Shown piece by piece: positions 36,215 through 49,700 of a stretch of DNA of 64,000 bases. Location: positions 3,482,585-3,546,584 of the forward strand of contig JACDQD010000002.1 in NCBI GenBank assembly GCA_019843655.1, read 5' to 3'. Position 1 is the stretch's first letter. The number at the start of each line of letters is the position of its first letter. Both the position numbers and the translations under genes were made by a program. This DNA is from Lethocerus indicus (Eukaryota; Arthropoda; Insecta; Hemiptera; Belostomatidae). The notes beneath the pieces are model-generated. The model ran no database searches, was not told where the DNA came from, and saw only the letters and a list, made by a program, of their open reading frames with translations.

Positions 36215-36374
36215 AAAATTAAAAAGAAACGGAATAATTATTATTATACCGGAGAACATTCTCTTTGTAAGCCATCTGGAAGAATTATTACCTGCAAGCT
36301 AGCCCTATAATTAAAACCCAAAGAGGGGTACAGAATTAAGCCCCAAGAGCCCATTGTCAGTTATTTCCAATAAA
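36210..36374 (+). terminator. Poly(A) signals of the aminopeptidase gene
   Basis: One AATAAA (36210-36215) overlaps the stop codon; a second lies at 36369-36374. The first would give an almost absent 3' untranslated region, so the second is the likelier working signal. Seen directly; use is inferred. Confidence 0.45.
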
Positions 36375-37930
36375 TACCTATATCTTTGATTAGTAAATCC
36401 TTTTCTTATCAAAGGAAATGTTGTTCTTCCTAAATGTTACTTACTTATAAAAAGGTAATATTGAATGTATTATTTTTTATGAATTTTACATCGATAATAT
36501 TTTATGTATGGATTTATGGATTACTGGTTTCAGTAATTAAAACTGAACCAATGACATATTTTAAAATTTTTTCAAGGAGATATTTCAAAGGAGTGAGGAG
36601 ATTATAATTGAAAAAGTACCAATAATTACCATGATCTAGAGATTCTGTTTTAAGTGCTAAAAATTAAACTTTGAATTAATCGGAATGTCCAACTTAAGTT
36701 TGTGATAATGATATAGAAGGAGGATTTAAATTCTGAGAAGCATCTTACATTATGAGATTTCCTTAAGAGAAATATATATTATATTTTAACATAATATTCA
36801 CCTATATGATTGCTGTTTTCAAATGGAATGGAATATATTTATAGTTAATATTTATTTTGTTCCCCAATGATTTTATAAAATTAACGTATTGGGAATTTTT
36901 TGTATAATTAAAAAAATGAAAATAGGAACTGCAGTATTTAAATGTAAAATATTTTTTTTTGCATTGTAAACTCTTTTTTAATTAGGTATCCATGACAAAA
37001 TTTTGAAAAAGTAAACTTTAAAAAATCAATTTCATCCTCTAATTAAGAATTCTTTAATACAGAATTATAATAACAGGAATAACATGTAAGATGTGAATTT
37101 CCTTACCTATGAATTTCATTTACCTATCAACTTATGCACACAATTCCATTATTAAAATAATAAAAATCTGTTTTCTATTATTCAAATTTGTCAGATACAT
37201 TAATTAATTTTATAATTAAACAAAATGTATATTTAATTACTATTTTCTTGGCTAATTAACTCTTGTAAATCCAAATACAAATCCAATTTAATCTATATGA
37301 ATACAGTAAGGTATATAGAGATAAATGAAGGGTGAGCCATATACCTCCACAATTAAAAATTAATTTTGATTTAATTCTGTTTTATATTGTTTCATGATCT
37401 ATTTTTAAACATAAGTTTATTAAATCTGGTTGAGCAATTTGTATTGAATTATATATTTTACTTATGGTAGTTCTTCTGGTAATATGTATGAACATTTGAC
37501 AAATTAAAAAAACGTATGTAACATTAAAATTCAGAGGATGAAACATTAGGCTGCATTGTATTCAGCCCTATTTTTTATTCATGCTACAAAATTTATTATT
37601 GGTCATACATATTTTATATATTATTTATTTATTTAAATTTAATAGAAATCGCCATTAAGGAACTCCATAGTTATGAGTTTATAAAATGCATTAAAAATAG
37701 TAATTATACATTTTGATAGAAACAAAATTTGAAAAAAATATTGTATGGTACCAACTGGTACTATGGTGACAAATGCTAATTATAAATTGATTATAGGAGC
37801 TGTTGTAAATTTATATTTTACTATGATTTCTGCACATCACTTTACACCAGCTATACAAATTCTGAATAGAAATAAAAGTTATAATTTTAAAAATTTCATA
37901 TTAAAACAATAATTAATGCTTAACTACCGC
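36260..37930. other. AT-rich, CpG-depleted block downstream of the aminopeptidase gene
   Basis: In the 1,560 bp 36361-37920 I count about five CG dinucleotides before the last line, while typical intergenic lines here hold two to five CG per 60 bp. AT content is clearly higher than in the rest of the window. No open frame, transposase or reverse transcriptase is visible. It may be an old insertion of different origin, or DNA that has lost CpG through germline methylation. Confidence 0.7.
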
Positions 37931-39843
37931 GTTAAAACTTTATTAAGCCTGTAAAGTTAAGAAATTTACAGTTAAAGTAATAAAAGCTCATTTAATGTTG
38001 GAATGACAACCGGTTAAAAGAAGGTACAAGACAGTGCTGCTACCTTCAGCACAAATACAATACTACTTCGGTATAAAATTTTCAATTGTCAATGATAACT
38101 AGATATTACTTCTATCTTAATTTTTTTTTATTATTAATTAATACAAACTTAAATTTGGAGAACATTTACATAATTACTTCAACTGGCTCGATTAAATGGT
38201 TCCTTCATTTTTTAATTGGGTATGAATCGAATTTTTATGGCTTTTATAATACTACGTTTATTATACGTCTGAAATATCGTTGAAAATATTTAATATAATC
38301 TTTTCTGTTCCGTTGCCTAATTACAATCATATATTTATTTTAATAAAAATACCAGCAATTTATTTTTAATTACAGTACGGCCGTAGAACTGTAGTCAGTT
38401 GAATGGCCACTATTTCTGGCTGTATGAAATTTTCATTAATAAATAATTCAGACCAATCATAATTATGAAATCCATTTTGTAAAGACGAAAGACTGACACT
38501 AAATGATTCTATAGTACTTCGTTAGTACTGACATATTTCTGAACGGGTTTATTGTGATTGATACGTAAATTGGTCACTTAATTATACATTAGTCCTATGC
38601 CTTTGTTGTATTACTATTAAGAACGAGAAGTAGAGAGTGTTGTCCTACTCAACTTTCATGTTTTTTTATGTCATAGTATGAAAACAGCCGTGACAGCTGT
38701 TGATGACAGATGAATTGTCGTACGATGATCCCTGTAAATGCAACATAAATTTATCAGCAGAATTGTCAGTCAATTCTAACAAAAATTACTGCAGAAATTT
38801 TATGGATCCGAATTGATATCAACGCAGTAAATATCCTTTGACTAATTGTGAAAGGTAGACAAAAATAAATAAAACTATTCGGATGGCCCAAGAACTGAAG
38901 TTGAAGTTGTTTCGTTTGTGTTTGGGATAATTTTAAGTGGTTGCGGCGGTGTCCTCCTTTTTGCAAGGTTGACGTTAGTTACAGTTTGCAGTGGGGAAGA
39001 TGAAAACGTTTATGTTACGCGCCGACGAAACCAAAACCTTGTCAGAGACTCTATTTAGCCTGAAAGTGTATTCTTCTCCTCGAGTTGGAGAGTTTGGCCC
39101 TCAGGCCGGCCACCAAGGCCTCTTTCATGTCCCCGTCCTCCTTTTATCTCTCGGTAATTACATCCGCCCAGTCAACCGAATACTTTACCACTTTAGTCTT
39201 TAAAGTGACTCGATACAAGATGTAACGTTAGATGCCCCGGTTTTAATCGCAAGACCGAGAAGGAAATCTTAGTGAAGGGCTTCTAAAAGTAACGGCGGGA
39301 TGATACAACGGATCTGCAAGTCTTCAGTATCATCCGTCAGTGTGGCGCACAACTCATGACGATTGTCAGAGTCCCCACTGTCTTAGCTTTGCTACGGCTA
39401 AACCTCCCTCTAAAGGAGGAAGTAATCATTGAGTGATAATTTGCAAAAAATTCCAATTCTCTCTTTTCGCCGATTGGTTTAACATAGAACGTCAGTAATG
39501 TAGTTATGCGAGTTCACCTCAAATTGATAATATAATCGAAGGGAAATTTGATCAGCCACCGGAATATGAACACACAAACAGCTTTAGCCGGACCCAAACG
39601 ACCGGATATTTGCGAATTCCGCTTCAATCGCTGCTTATTCCGAACCCACCCCCCCATTATGCACTGTGAGCGTAAGTATATTGGGGAATTTTTTTTTGTT
39701 GTAGATTGAAGTATGGTGAAAATAGTTTGCTTAACCGATTTTGGATTGGCAGCTTACGCGTCTATAATTTGCTATATATTTGCTATATGTTTGGCATATC
39801 AGTACCCTTTTTATGCCTTATTGTACTGTTGTTATTATTTCAG

Positions 39844-39881
39844 ACTGGAGCGTGGCGGAAAACGAAGAGTTGAATACACAG
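39844..39881 (+). other. Possible 38-bp micro-exon
   Basis: Acceptor TATTATTTCAG and donor ACACAG|GTGAGG bound 38 bp. Two frames are open: WSVAENEELNTQ and LERGGKRRVEYT. A later acceptor, TTATTATTGCAG at 40731, would end either frame within a few codons (IV and stop, or DRVKEER and stop). The signals are good, but the coding evidence is thin. Confidence 0.25.
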
Positions 39882-40835
39882 GTGAGGATCACGATCGGAA
39901 GGAATTTGTGGTTATTGGACGTGAATTATGTAGATGCAGAAAACTAAAACGATCCGGTAATACCCTCTAAAAAATAAAACAAATACTGTGGCTGCCGCCT
40001 AATACTGCAACTAGAATTCAGCATGCCGCCATTATATTATTAACTTGATATTAAGCAAACTTGATTATCCAAGGCTCGTTTCCAAACGGGCGATGAGAGA
40101 AGAGGTAATTGTATCGACAGTGGTTAAATCTAAATGCTGTATCCAAGTTAATTATCTGCTTAGTTGGGCCCTCTTCACTCATCAACTTATCACTTAAAAT
40201 CGGGACATAATAGGACTGCAGTAAGGGCCAAATTTCATTTTCATAAATTTTTCCCAACTAAGTGTTGGCGCCCATCTGGCGGCGTTAAAAACAATCGCTT
40301 AAAGGAGGACCTATCACTAATACCGGGTTATAGGACACAAAAAGTGGCATTCCCATTACTGAAGCTAAATGGAGCGGAAAGTAATTACGGCGCTGTGAAA
40401 TTCCAATTTTCCAATATTTCAGGAAATCGCACCAACCAGTCGGATTGCGGCAAATCGTAGCCTGAGCTAATATAATTTTGTAAAGCACTGTACAACTTTA
40501 CAAGCATGTAACACCTTACGGCTAATTAACTATAGCTGTGTACATTATCTACACAAAATTAGATTAAATTATTTATAATAAGACACTTCTCTTTCCAAAA
40601 TTCAACAACTGAGTTATTGACCATCATATTGAAATCTCCAGGGGGTGTTACTAATGTTGTGATCTTATTTTATTTTAATTTCTTATATTTTTGTTGGTAT
40701 ATCAATACCGGTACTGTTGTTATTATTGCAGATCGTGTAAAAGAAGAGCGATAGGTGTACAGTATTGCTCAGTTTAGGTCCAGAGATGCCTGGAATTCGT
40801 GTTGGTCGGCCCTCTATATTGGGGGTCTGTTCGTC

Positions 40836-40876
40836 GCCTCTCCCTCTCTCCCTCTCTCCCTCTCTCTCTCTCCCTC
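40836..40876 (+). repeat. CT-rich microsatellite
   Basis: CTCTCC and CTCTCT units over about 40 bp. It gives false reading frames on both strands rich in Ser/Leu/Pro or Arg/Glu/Gly. Confidence 0.92.
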
Positions 40877-41301
40877 GGGATATAGGATATACCGGGAACA
40901 TCTGGGCCACGCCTTTTTCTTGTAGGTTTCTCGGCCAACTCTCTGTAACAGATGTTGCGACCGCAGCCAGCGACTCTGGGTACCGGTGACTGGGACCACT
41001 GTCGTCCAGGCACCACCCCCACCCCGCCGTCCTGTCACCCCTGTTTTAATTGTATATATCCAGCCTACCGACTGTAACCGCCCACTTTTCTCAGCTCTCG
41101 TTCTACCCCTACCCCGCATCCCCGTCCTTCAAAACCCCCCACTCACTCTCTCGCTCTCTCCCTCTGTCGGCCCGATTTGGCACAAGCCGCCAAATGAAGT
41201 TTGACCGAACGTTACCCCACCCCTCTCACACCATAACACTGGCCCCCTCTTTGAGTACTGCACGAAAGTGAGATTTCGATTAAACTGGGTTTTCATAGTA
41301 C

Positions 41302-41304
<3 letters not shown>

Positions 41305-41358
<54 letters not shown>
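41305..41358 (+). repeat. (AT)n microsatellite
   Basis: About 27 uninterrupted AT units, the longest simple repeat in the window. Confidence 0.97.
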
Positions 41359-41360
<2 letters not shown>

Positions 41361-42150
41361 AAGGTCGTTTAAAACAATTATGTGTAATACGCCAAAAGCA
41401 GCGTCCCAGCTACTGAATAGCTTTCTAGCCTCAGAAACACGACCTACTTTTGTTGAATAACATAGAATAAATATATATATCCTCAATTATAAACAAATAA
41501 AATTAGGGGAGAAAATGAAATATTTACGGTTTTTACCTTGCGCCGGTTGATGCTATTCGCCGGCACAGTTCTGCGGTGGAGTTCCTTTTTATGGGCTCCT
41601 TTTGATGTACGCACCAGAAAAACGATCTGAAGAACGTTTTCTCCGTCGTTTTTCCGAAATTACACTGATGCCGTTGAAAAATGTTGATGGCAAATATCTC
41701 TCGCGACTTTCTAAGGGTTCCCCAATAAATTCCCGGTCGTCACTCCGCTCGCTGTACAGATATTTTTTTATGCGAGCGCGATAGGGAGGAAGATGCGAAG
41801 TTTTAACGGGCCGGTAGGCAACGTGCGTTTGTATATCGAAGAAAATCCTATCCAAAAGGATCCGCAAGTCGAACTGTATACGGTTCTACAGGCCGATACA
41901 AAGTTCTAGCGCACACCTGTTCCTCCATTACAATGTAAAGCCGCTTCACGTGACTTTCGTCGGAAGAAAAAAGGCGCCTGATTTTAATGCAGGATTTTCC
42001 ACGGTCGACCGACTTATTTGAATATCTTCTACAGGTCAAGTGTGGGGTAAACAGCGCGGCCGTGTCCGGTTGGCATTTAATTGGATAGGTTCTGTTCCGC
42101 GCATAATTGCAAAATGGCCCGGTGCATTTCCCCCGAGGGATGGGAAACGG

Positions 42151-42180
42151 GAGGCGGCGGCGGCGGGGGTGGGGGTGGGG
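42151..42180 (+). other. G-quadruplex motif, plus strand
   Basis: GGCGGCGGCGG followed by GGGGGTGGGGGTGGGG: three long G-runs with one-base loops, preceded by further G-pairs. Confidence 0.7.
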
Positions 42181-42374
42181 TTTGAAGGGTTCGGGGCACG
42201 TTCCCGGCTAATCAGTCGAAGAGCAATTATGTATTAACATAATTAAATTCACCATATATGTCCGGCAAGTGTCCCCGAAGTTCCCTCGAATCGTCTCGAT
42301 TACGGCTAAATGACGACGGCCAATCCAACCGCTGTATAAGCGGCGAAAGAACTTGACCCCAATTTTACGGTTGT

Positions 42375-42440
42375 AAATCAAGTGCCGTACTTGGGATTAC
42401 ACGTGGACAGAAAACTCGCGCGGTAACTACACAAAATCAA
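42375..42440 (+). mobile_element. Possible tiny jockey-like fragment
   Basis: The plus strand encodes VNQVPYLGLHVDRKLAR, which fits the conserved YLGLxxDRxLTW motif of jockey-clade reverse transcriptases just before TWNPH. Nothing recognisable follows. The match is short and found by eye, so it could be chance. Confidence 0.4.
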
Positions 42441-45436
42441 CAATTTACAACTGTGTATTACAGGCTAACCGGGTCAACGCTATGCAGTCTAACTCCTATA
42501 AAATAACTTATAACTAAAATTATTAAGGTCCTACTTAGGTACCCAGCCGGGCGAGTCTAGGTATCCGATCTAGCAGTTGACTTGATGATGAAATATAATT
42601 TTGGATAAGAATATCCATTGATGCCCATATAGTTATTGACTTTGATGTCAATTAAACGCCGTTGTCGAGTAGGAGAAGAAACGTCGTGTCGGGTAGAAAA
42701 CTGTTCTGAGGTTTCGCCGGGAATGTTCCGGTTTCGGGACGTGTGTGGAACGGGGGGGGGCTGGGTGGTCTGGCGGAGTTTGGGCGGCGTTTAAAATTTC
42801 ATCGTCAAACTCGAGGCGGACTCAACACGGTGGGCGAATTAAAAATTGACAACAGTTCGGTCCCGGTTGATTCCCACCCAGCCAGCCAGCCAGCCGAGGA
42901 GTACACGGACGAAAGTGGTACGAGAGGCCGCGCACTAGGAGGGAATCTAGTGCGATTTGCGACAATTTACATACCGTAATTGTTCCGAGATAACTCTTAA
43001 GATAGACCGGTTTAGGAGTGACATTCCGTTCGGATGTCCCACGCTTCTGATACATCCCGTCTGTTCGCGGCTACAAAACTGAAGGGGGCCAGAATATAGA
43101 GTGATAATAATATCACATTCTATGAAAAATGCTGCTGCAACACTTTATTGCAAAGACGGCTTCTTCCACTTCTTATCGACACGTTAGTTCTTCCATGTCT
43201 TCAGTTGGCCCTTTCTTCATACTGGATTCAGCCAATTAGGAAACGATTCGCGCTAGCCCAGGACCAAAAAGGAGGGAGTGTACAAGAATTACGCGACGGC
43301 GTAAATTATTCGGGCACGAAAAGAGATATTAGTTTTACAAACGTTCGGCGGACAAATTAGGAATTCTATTTGGGGTGTCGTCGTGGGTCGGAGGACCGGA
43401 AACGTCAGTTAGGGCTTCTGGAGATGACAAATAGCCGGTTGACTCAGCCAGTGGCGCTAATTGATGCCGGTGGACGGCCATGACCGGCCCGCCTTGTTTA
43501 TTCTTCGCCGCCGACTTAACGAGACGTTTCCTAATAACGACGGAATAATTTCGGTAGCAACGCTGTTAGAAATCTTCTATGAAAATTTTAGACCGGTATA
43601 GTGGGCGTGTTGCACACTTTGCGGCTCTCTGAATTCAACGGAATACAACAGATCTCAGTCCTACATATACAGTTTCTATCCATTTTTATAGTTGAAAAGC
43701 CAAAACAAGACTAAACTCATTCTGTGGGCTTAACAATTACGGTTGTTAATTGTAATTTTTGAATTCGAATATTTTAATTACCGCCGAAGGAAATGATTTC
43801 TAAATTTCTGATAAATCGAGTTTCGTTGAAGTTATGAAGGGGCCCTGTCTTAGAAAAGGGTCAGAAAGGGTTTACGATTGCCGGCCGTAAAAGCGTATTC
43901 GTTATATGTTCTATTTCTATTTACGATCAACCCCTTTTCAAAATCGAAATCTATAGAATGCCAATGTTTCTATATGTATACATAAAGTATTGCTTCATTT
44001 TATATATACATACATATATATGTATAAAGAACATGTGTATGTAATTAAGTTGTTGAGGACTACACATATTGAAGTACTTTATTTATTCAAATTTAAGGGA
44101 CAGTAAGGGACAACTGTGACCACACTGTGCATAATCGAATGGTCTTACACAACCAATGTTGAGTAGGCAGTTCATTTTCAATTATTAAAATTATAGGAAA
44201 AAACTGTGGGAGTAATTCTCTTTGTTACTTGCACTTTCGGAACTTTCCGCTGGAAATGATCAAGTTTCGAACTTGATGTTGGAAAAAAAGAAAGACGTCC
44301 GGATAAAAAGAACCAATTATCCAACCATTCGATAGACCTGAAAGCTTAATCTCGAGTCCCTAAAAGATAAGTGCGAACTTTTTTTTACTGTCCACTAAAC
44401 GGGTCGGTTCCATTTCTTCTCATTCCTCCCTCCCCCTACCCTTCACCACTGCTAGTCTCTGTCTCCCAGGACCCTTCACGTCCTAAAAGGGCCGCCCTTG
44501 AATAAGTCACGGAATCCGCACGCCTCCCAGCGTTTTCCCACCCCGTTGGTATTCACGCTATGCCCTGCACGCTTATCATGCACTCGAACAGTATTTCACA
44601 GCCTAGATAATTGCATTTATGCATTCAATACGCCGTGACAATTTATGGCGGACGACATTTTTCGATCAAATTTGACGTGTCTACAAGCGATTTCGAACAA
44701 TGAAACGCTTAAACAATTACAATTGCGCATATTATAAAAAAAATCCTAAAGAACCGGCAGCGTCTGTTTCATGCTCGGTCCTAGCGTGGGAAGTCCTAGT
44801 GCACTTTCCAATCAACACCCAATTAAAACCGAAAACGGCGTTTTATCAATTAATTACCGAACAGACGGCTGAGACTTCAAAGAAGTGCCAGAGTCAAAGG
44901 GTAAAAGCGGCGGTCGAATGTTTATGCAAACTGTACTTGTTCCAGGCGTCAAAGAAAATAAACAGACTTTGCATTTCCCCAATCGTTCGCGACCGTAATT
45001 CGAATTATCGCTGACCGAAATCAGGTAAGATTGCGCAACGCTGTTAGGACACGAATTCGAATAGCATGCGTTCATCTGTCCAAGATTATTCCCGGATACT
45101 TGGAACTCCCACTGGTTCTATTATCAGAGTCCCACTGAGTGTAAACTCATTATTTTGCAGGTAGTAATCCCCGATAATACCGGATTAAGACAAAGACGAA
45201 AGGTGATAATTACTTAGGAGTTGAAAAATTTGCTGAAAATTTGTTGAAATTGCTGAAAAAATTCGGGTCAAACGGAATTTGTCGATCTGTCGTGAAAATT
45301 AATTGGACGCCGCGGAACAGGAAGCCGGTTGAATAAATAACGAACGAAAATTCGTCCAATCGACGGGCGGCGAACTACTGAAGACGGCGAGCAGCCTAAT
45401 AGACGAAAACAGTCAATTTCAATCACCTCAAATCGG
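42441..45436. other. Intergenic DNA with GC-rich blocks
   Basis: CpG-rich stretches at 42700-42960 (with CAGC repeats at 42878-42895) and 43370-43560. An ATG frame of 104 codons at 44700-45014 (+) shows no family motif; a good donor (ATCAG|GTAAGA) follows at 45023 but in another frame. Confidence 0.5.
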
Positions 45437-45534
45437 TCAAATTTCAATGGCCTTTAACCGCGACTGCCGAGTTGAAAGCTTTAATGGAACGAATACTATA
45501 AATCTCATTATAAGGACTCTTAAAATACCGAGTG
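45437..45534 (+). repeat. 98-bp direct repeat, copy 1
   Basis: Starts TCAAATTTCAATGGCCTTTA and ends AAAATACCGAGTG. It matches copy 2 at 46489 with two single-base differences (A/G near the middle of GTTGAAAGCT, A/G in TATAAATCTC). Flanks on both sides are unrelated. It has no inverted ends, no TG..CA borders and no priming site beside it, so it is not a recognisable LTR or MITE. Confidence 0.9.
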
Positions 45535-45709
45535 TTGAAAAGAAAGGGTGGTGATACAACGAGCTTTTCAACGCTCCCTCCGACGCAGTTGGTTATAAGA
45601 AGAAAGGCCCGTTGGGCGTTGTGGCGTCAGGTGCGGGCGGCCTAATGCGATTGGGCCGGGATACAGGGCCCAGCAGCGGTGGAGGCCCTCGGCCCACGGC
45701 GGCCTTATC

Positions 45710-45729
45710 CGCCCGCCCGCCCGCCCGCC
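45710..45729 (+). repeat. (GCCC)n repeat
   Basis: Five GCCC units inside a GC-rich block; the minus strand can form a G-quadruplex (four runs of three G). Confidence 0.85.
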
Positions 45730-46488
45730 TTATTAACCAGATCTCAAGGCCAGAACTCGGCCCGGCCGCAACTTCTCCAAAATTTACCAAACCGCCCCTT
45801 CGCCATCATCACTTAGCCATTGAGAATTACCCAACAACTTGAGCCGGCGGGTGGTAAAGGGTGCGCTGCCGATAATTAATTTCGCGACTAGTTACAACGT
45901 GCTCGGGCCGGCCTCGATAATGGATCGCCGTTAAGACGTAAGGGACCCCGTTGCGGCAGCCCCCCCCGCAAAATCCGCAGAAGGGGAAATTTTAAGTAAA
46001 ATTATGATATAACCCTGACCGGGTTTTCCGGAGTGGATCTGAGAGTTTTACAGATTGAGCGAAACAGCACTGTAACGCATTGTCACTGGTACGTGACACT
46101 ACACGAGGTAACTGTTTGCGAGGTACGCAACTATTATACTGAACTAAACTTTTTAAATACATATATATGTACATATCTATAAATCTTTAGAAAATTATAC
46201 TTCGCCTACTTTGCTGCAAACTTAAATTTCACTAGCGAATTCGATTATTTGTTCTTCTAATTACTGCAGTAGGGCGTCTCAATGACTAATTTATTTATTT
46301 ATTTATCCGTGTATGCAAAGTATTTGATACCTAACACATTAGAGGTATACAGAAAAGGACAGACATTTTTGAAGTTTAACGTACATCAGCAAAACTGAAT
46401 GATATACTGCGGGTTTTATATAATTACTAAACGTATGAAACGTCCAATTACGCCAAAGTAATATATGTTAATAAACTAGCGTCAAGTA

Positions 46489-46586
46489 TCAAATTTCAAT
46501 GGCCTTTAACCGCGACTGCCGAGTTGAAAACTTTAATGGAACGAATACTATAGATCTCATTATAAGGACTCTTAAAATACCGAGTG
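46489..46586 (+). repeat. 98-bp direct repeat, copy 2
   Basis: Second copy, 1,052 bp to the right of the first in the same orientation. It lies inside a 67-codon frame (46499-46702) that copy 1 does not share after the repeat, so coding is not supported. See copy 1 for the comparison. Confidence 0.9.
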
Positions 46587-46702
46587 CCTTGGATACCGAG
46601 GCCTGGCTTGCTTTACGCTCCAAAAAGCCGTCAAAGATAATTAAATTTCAGATCCTTCAGGAATATCCAGGAATGTTGCCGATTATAATCAACAGAAATT
46701 GA

Positions 46703-49700
46703 ATTAGGGAATAATCTCCGTCCCTCCGCTTTCATTCTCATACCATATCCTTCATTATCCGTTCACTTAGTCTGAAAAGTTTGTTACGATATCCCTGATT
46801 TGATTCGAATCGCCCAGAAATTTTGAAATTGCGGTTTTTTTGTGATTTCCTCCTAGGTATTTTACTACTATTTATTCGTTTTTAAAAATTCCATTTCTGC
46901 CTACATAATTGATAGCAAATATTTCATATAAAAAGCATATTTTGCGTTCATTGTATTTCAAAACGTTCTCGGAATATAACTGTAGCGGAAGAGCACAATT
47001 TAAAAACACACAATTTAAGAACAATAAGAGACGGCTTTTCAGAGATAATATGATGAAAATATGAGAAAATGTTCATTTATTTTCCTCGTGCAATTCAGGC
47101 GACAAGCTTTTTAGTTTCAAGGTGGGGATTCGAGTGGACCAGAAATTTGTCCTACCATTATAGTACCTTTTCAACCATAAGATCGATCTTCTGAACTAAT
47201 TCCATTTCATCCCGCCTTACTTTCGCGTTTACCCCTCTGCAGAAGTTTCCCCTCCAATATTTTATAGGGACACCGTCAAACCTGAACTTCTATTCTAGAA
47301 CGCCCGTTTAAATCTTGAGACGATCCAATCGATCGAAAAGGACTGTATACGATTTTACGGGGATTTCGTCCGTACTGGTTTTATGAAACTATATTTTGAA
47401 GTCCCCGAACGTACATCGGCGGGGCCACAAAGTTTACGGCATGCCAAAAGTCCTGGATCTCAGTTATGCTACCAAGTTGTTTAACTACTGGTACTATCTG
47501 ACCAACCGATTGACCGCTCATTTGTGTATTGTATCTCTTCTGTATCACTAATATTATTTAAATTTAATTAACCGAAGATTGAATTAAATTACAATGCCAT
47601 GACGATGATTAATTTAATGTTATTTATATGTTATTAACCTAATGTATTCAATGTAAATAGAAGTATAAAAAGTAGTAATTTTATTATATAAAAAAATCTA
47701 GTCATTTGTAGCGATTAGTCACGAAACTACTTGCGAAGCCAATGTGGGTAGAGCCTCACGTTAACATTATAATTCATAGAAAAGGGTCCAATGTTGTGTA
47801 TGCTGACAATGCTGTAGCGGCGTATACAAAAGAATTACTCCGAATTAGTTTTTCGCCCCACAAAAATAGCGAAGTGGCTCGTTCTAAAATTTCTAGACGG
47901 CGGTAAAACTTGGGCCGTATTATTAACTATCATCCCTCGGCGGGCTTTCGCGCCTCGCCTCGTCGGTAGGGCGGGAATTTTACAAGGTTGGGGGGAAAAA
48001 AGGGACGTTTATAAGGTGACGACGAGGTGGTGTAAGAAGTGGGGCGCGCAGAGTTATAAAAACGGCGATGGGGGCCCTTCCGGCGGCGGCGCCCCCCCTC
48101 CGCCCCCGCCCCGCCCCTAAAAACTTATCTGCCGGGGGCAGCACTTTGACAGCCGACAGACTCGGCCCTCTATCCAAGATGGATGGGCCCAGCCATCGTC
48201 TCCTCTGTTTAGCGCCGCACCATATCAGGCTATTAAACGTCACAACACGCTATCTCCAAGTCACGTTAAACGTCCCCTCACGACGTATAAATCGGGCGGA
48301 CTACCGATGTACTACGAATTTGAAACTTGCATCCGCCCTATCCGGGATTTTATAATAAAAGGGAATGCCATCCCTTCTGCGATATTCTAGAGTATCACTA
48401 AAGAATTTAGAATAGTAAGCCGCCCCGAAAATTATGCACTGTCACTAGGGTATTGACGATACTCTAATGAAGATCACGATAGGTAGAAATCTCGGAGAGA
48501 CTTACATTTCTTAAGCAATGTGAACTACCTTCAATAACTTACCGACAATAAATTAGTAAGATGATAACCTACGATTGTATCATATCGCGTAATTGTGAAT
48601 TGGACAAAACTTTGGTTAACCGAATTATTGGCCGACTTTTACACCGTTGAGGAAACGATTCCTCGTAAGGTTATACCGCCGTGTATGTAATGGGAATATA
48701 CTTGTTCCCGTGTTTATGGGCCGGCTATAGGGCGTCTGCCCTCCGAGCAGAGGGCATCAATGCAGAATATGATCTTGGCCCCATAACGTTGGACATAATT
48801 CATCCGGCCGGGTCGGGTACCCGCAGGGAATACTATATCAGAAGCGATGATGGGCTTTCCTATATGGTTCCCAGCCCCCCCCCCTCCCCTTACCCTTCGT
48901 TATACGACCAAATATTTTCCGCCCTATTGTGTTCAATGTTCGCCGTTGCGAGCGCGCAAGCGAAACCAAAAAAGAATCGACGCGAAACCTATTCAATACA
49001 AATTCACAGTTAAAATCGGAATGGATCGCAATTGGAGAACATTTCTATCTGGGGCTTAGTAACAAAATTATATATTTCCCTTTGTATTGTGGTATTTTCC
49101 ACTTGACAATTTTTGGTTTGACACAGCCAATTAGGGATAGAATTTCACGCTTTATACCTCCGTTTCAATAAGGCCATTAATACATTAAAATACCAGCCAG
49201 CCTATCTCTTTCAACATATAAGGATTTGGAAGTGGGGCAAAAAAAAAATAAAAATATATGATCGTGTGTGAATGTGTATAGATCGATTATAAATAAAATA
49301 TTTTCGAAAATCTAGTCTACTGGGTCTTACCAATGCCCCTTTCATTTATCTCAGTTCCTTGTTGCAAAGATATGGAAATTGGCCGATTATTTAATACGAT
49401 TTTTCAATACGATAAAATTTCCGTGCTGGGGGCGTGCACGCGTGATTGGCGGACGGCCCTTTTCGTGACCACTCCGAGTAACGATTAAAAGCAACCCAAA
49501 TAGGCTAGATTGTTTTTCGCCGAAGAAATTTGTCTGTGCGACAAGGGGGAAAAAACTGTGTATTTACCGTGCGATTTTCCTGCTAAAAGTCCCCCCGCCG
49601 CGCCCCCGCGCCCCCGCACAACAACATTGACACCTGTGTGTAAGCCCGCCGTTGTGGGCCACGTTCGAAGGGAGGCAAGAAAAAACGCCGACAGTGCCTG

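Larger units (their letters stand above)
37931..42374. other. Intergenic DNA
   Basis: AT-rich at first, then normal CpG from about 38900. Contains CT and AT microsatellites. A minus-strand frame ending in a donor (GCGCAAG|GTAAAAACC near 41537, about 41 codons) lacks a strong acceptor. GC-rich block at 42040-42200. Confidence 0.5.

Noticed and set aside
40774..41119. Arg/Glu/Gly-rich frames
   Set aside because: They are translations of the CT microsatellite and flanks in three frames.
45437..46586. 98-bp repeats as LTRs of a miniature LTR element
   Set aside because: Ends are not TG..CA, no primer-binding site follows the first copy, no purine tract precedes the second, and no target duplication is seen.
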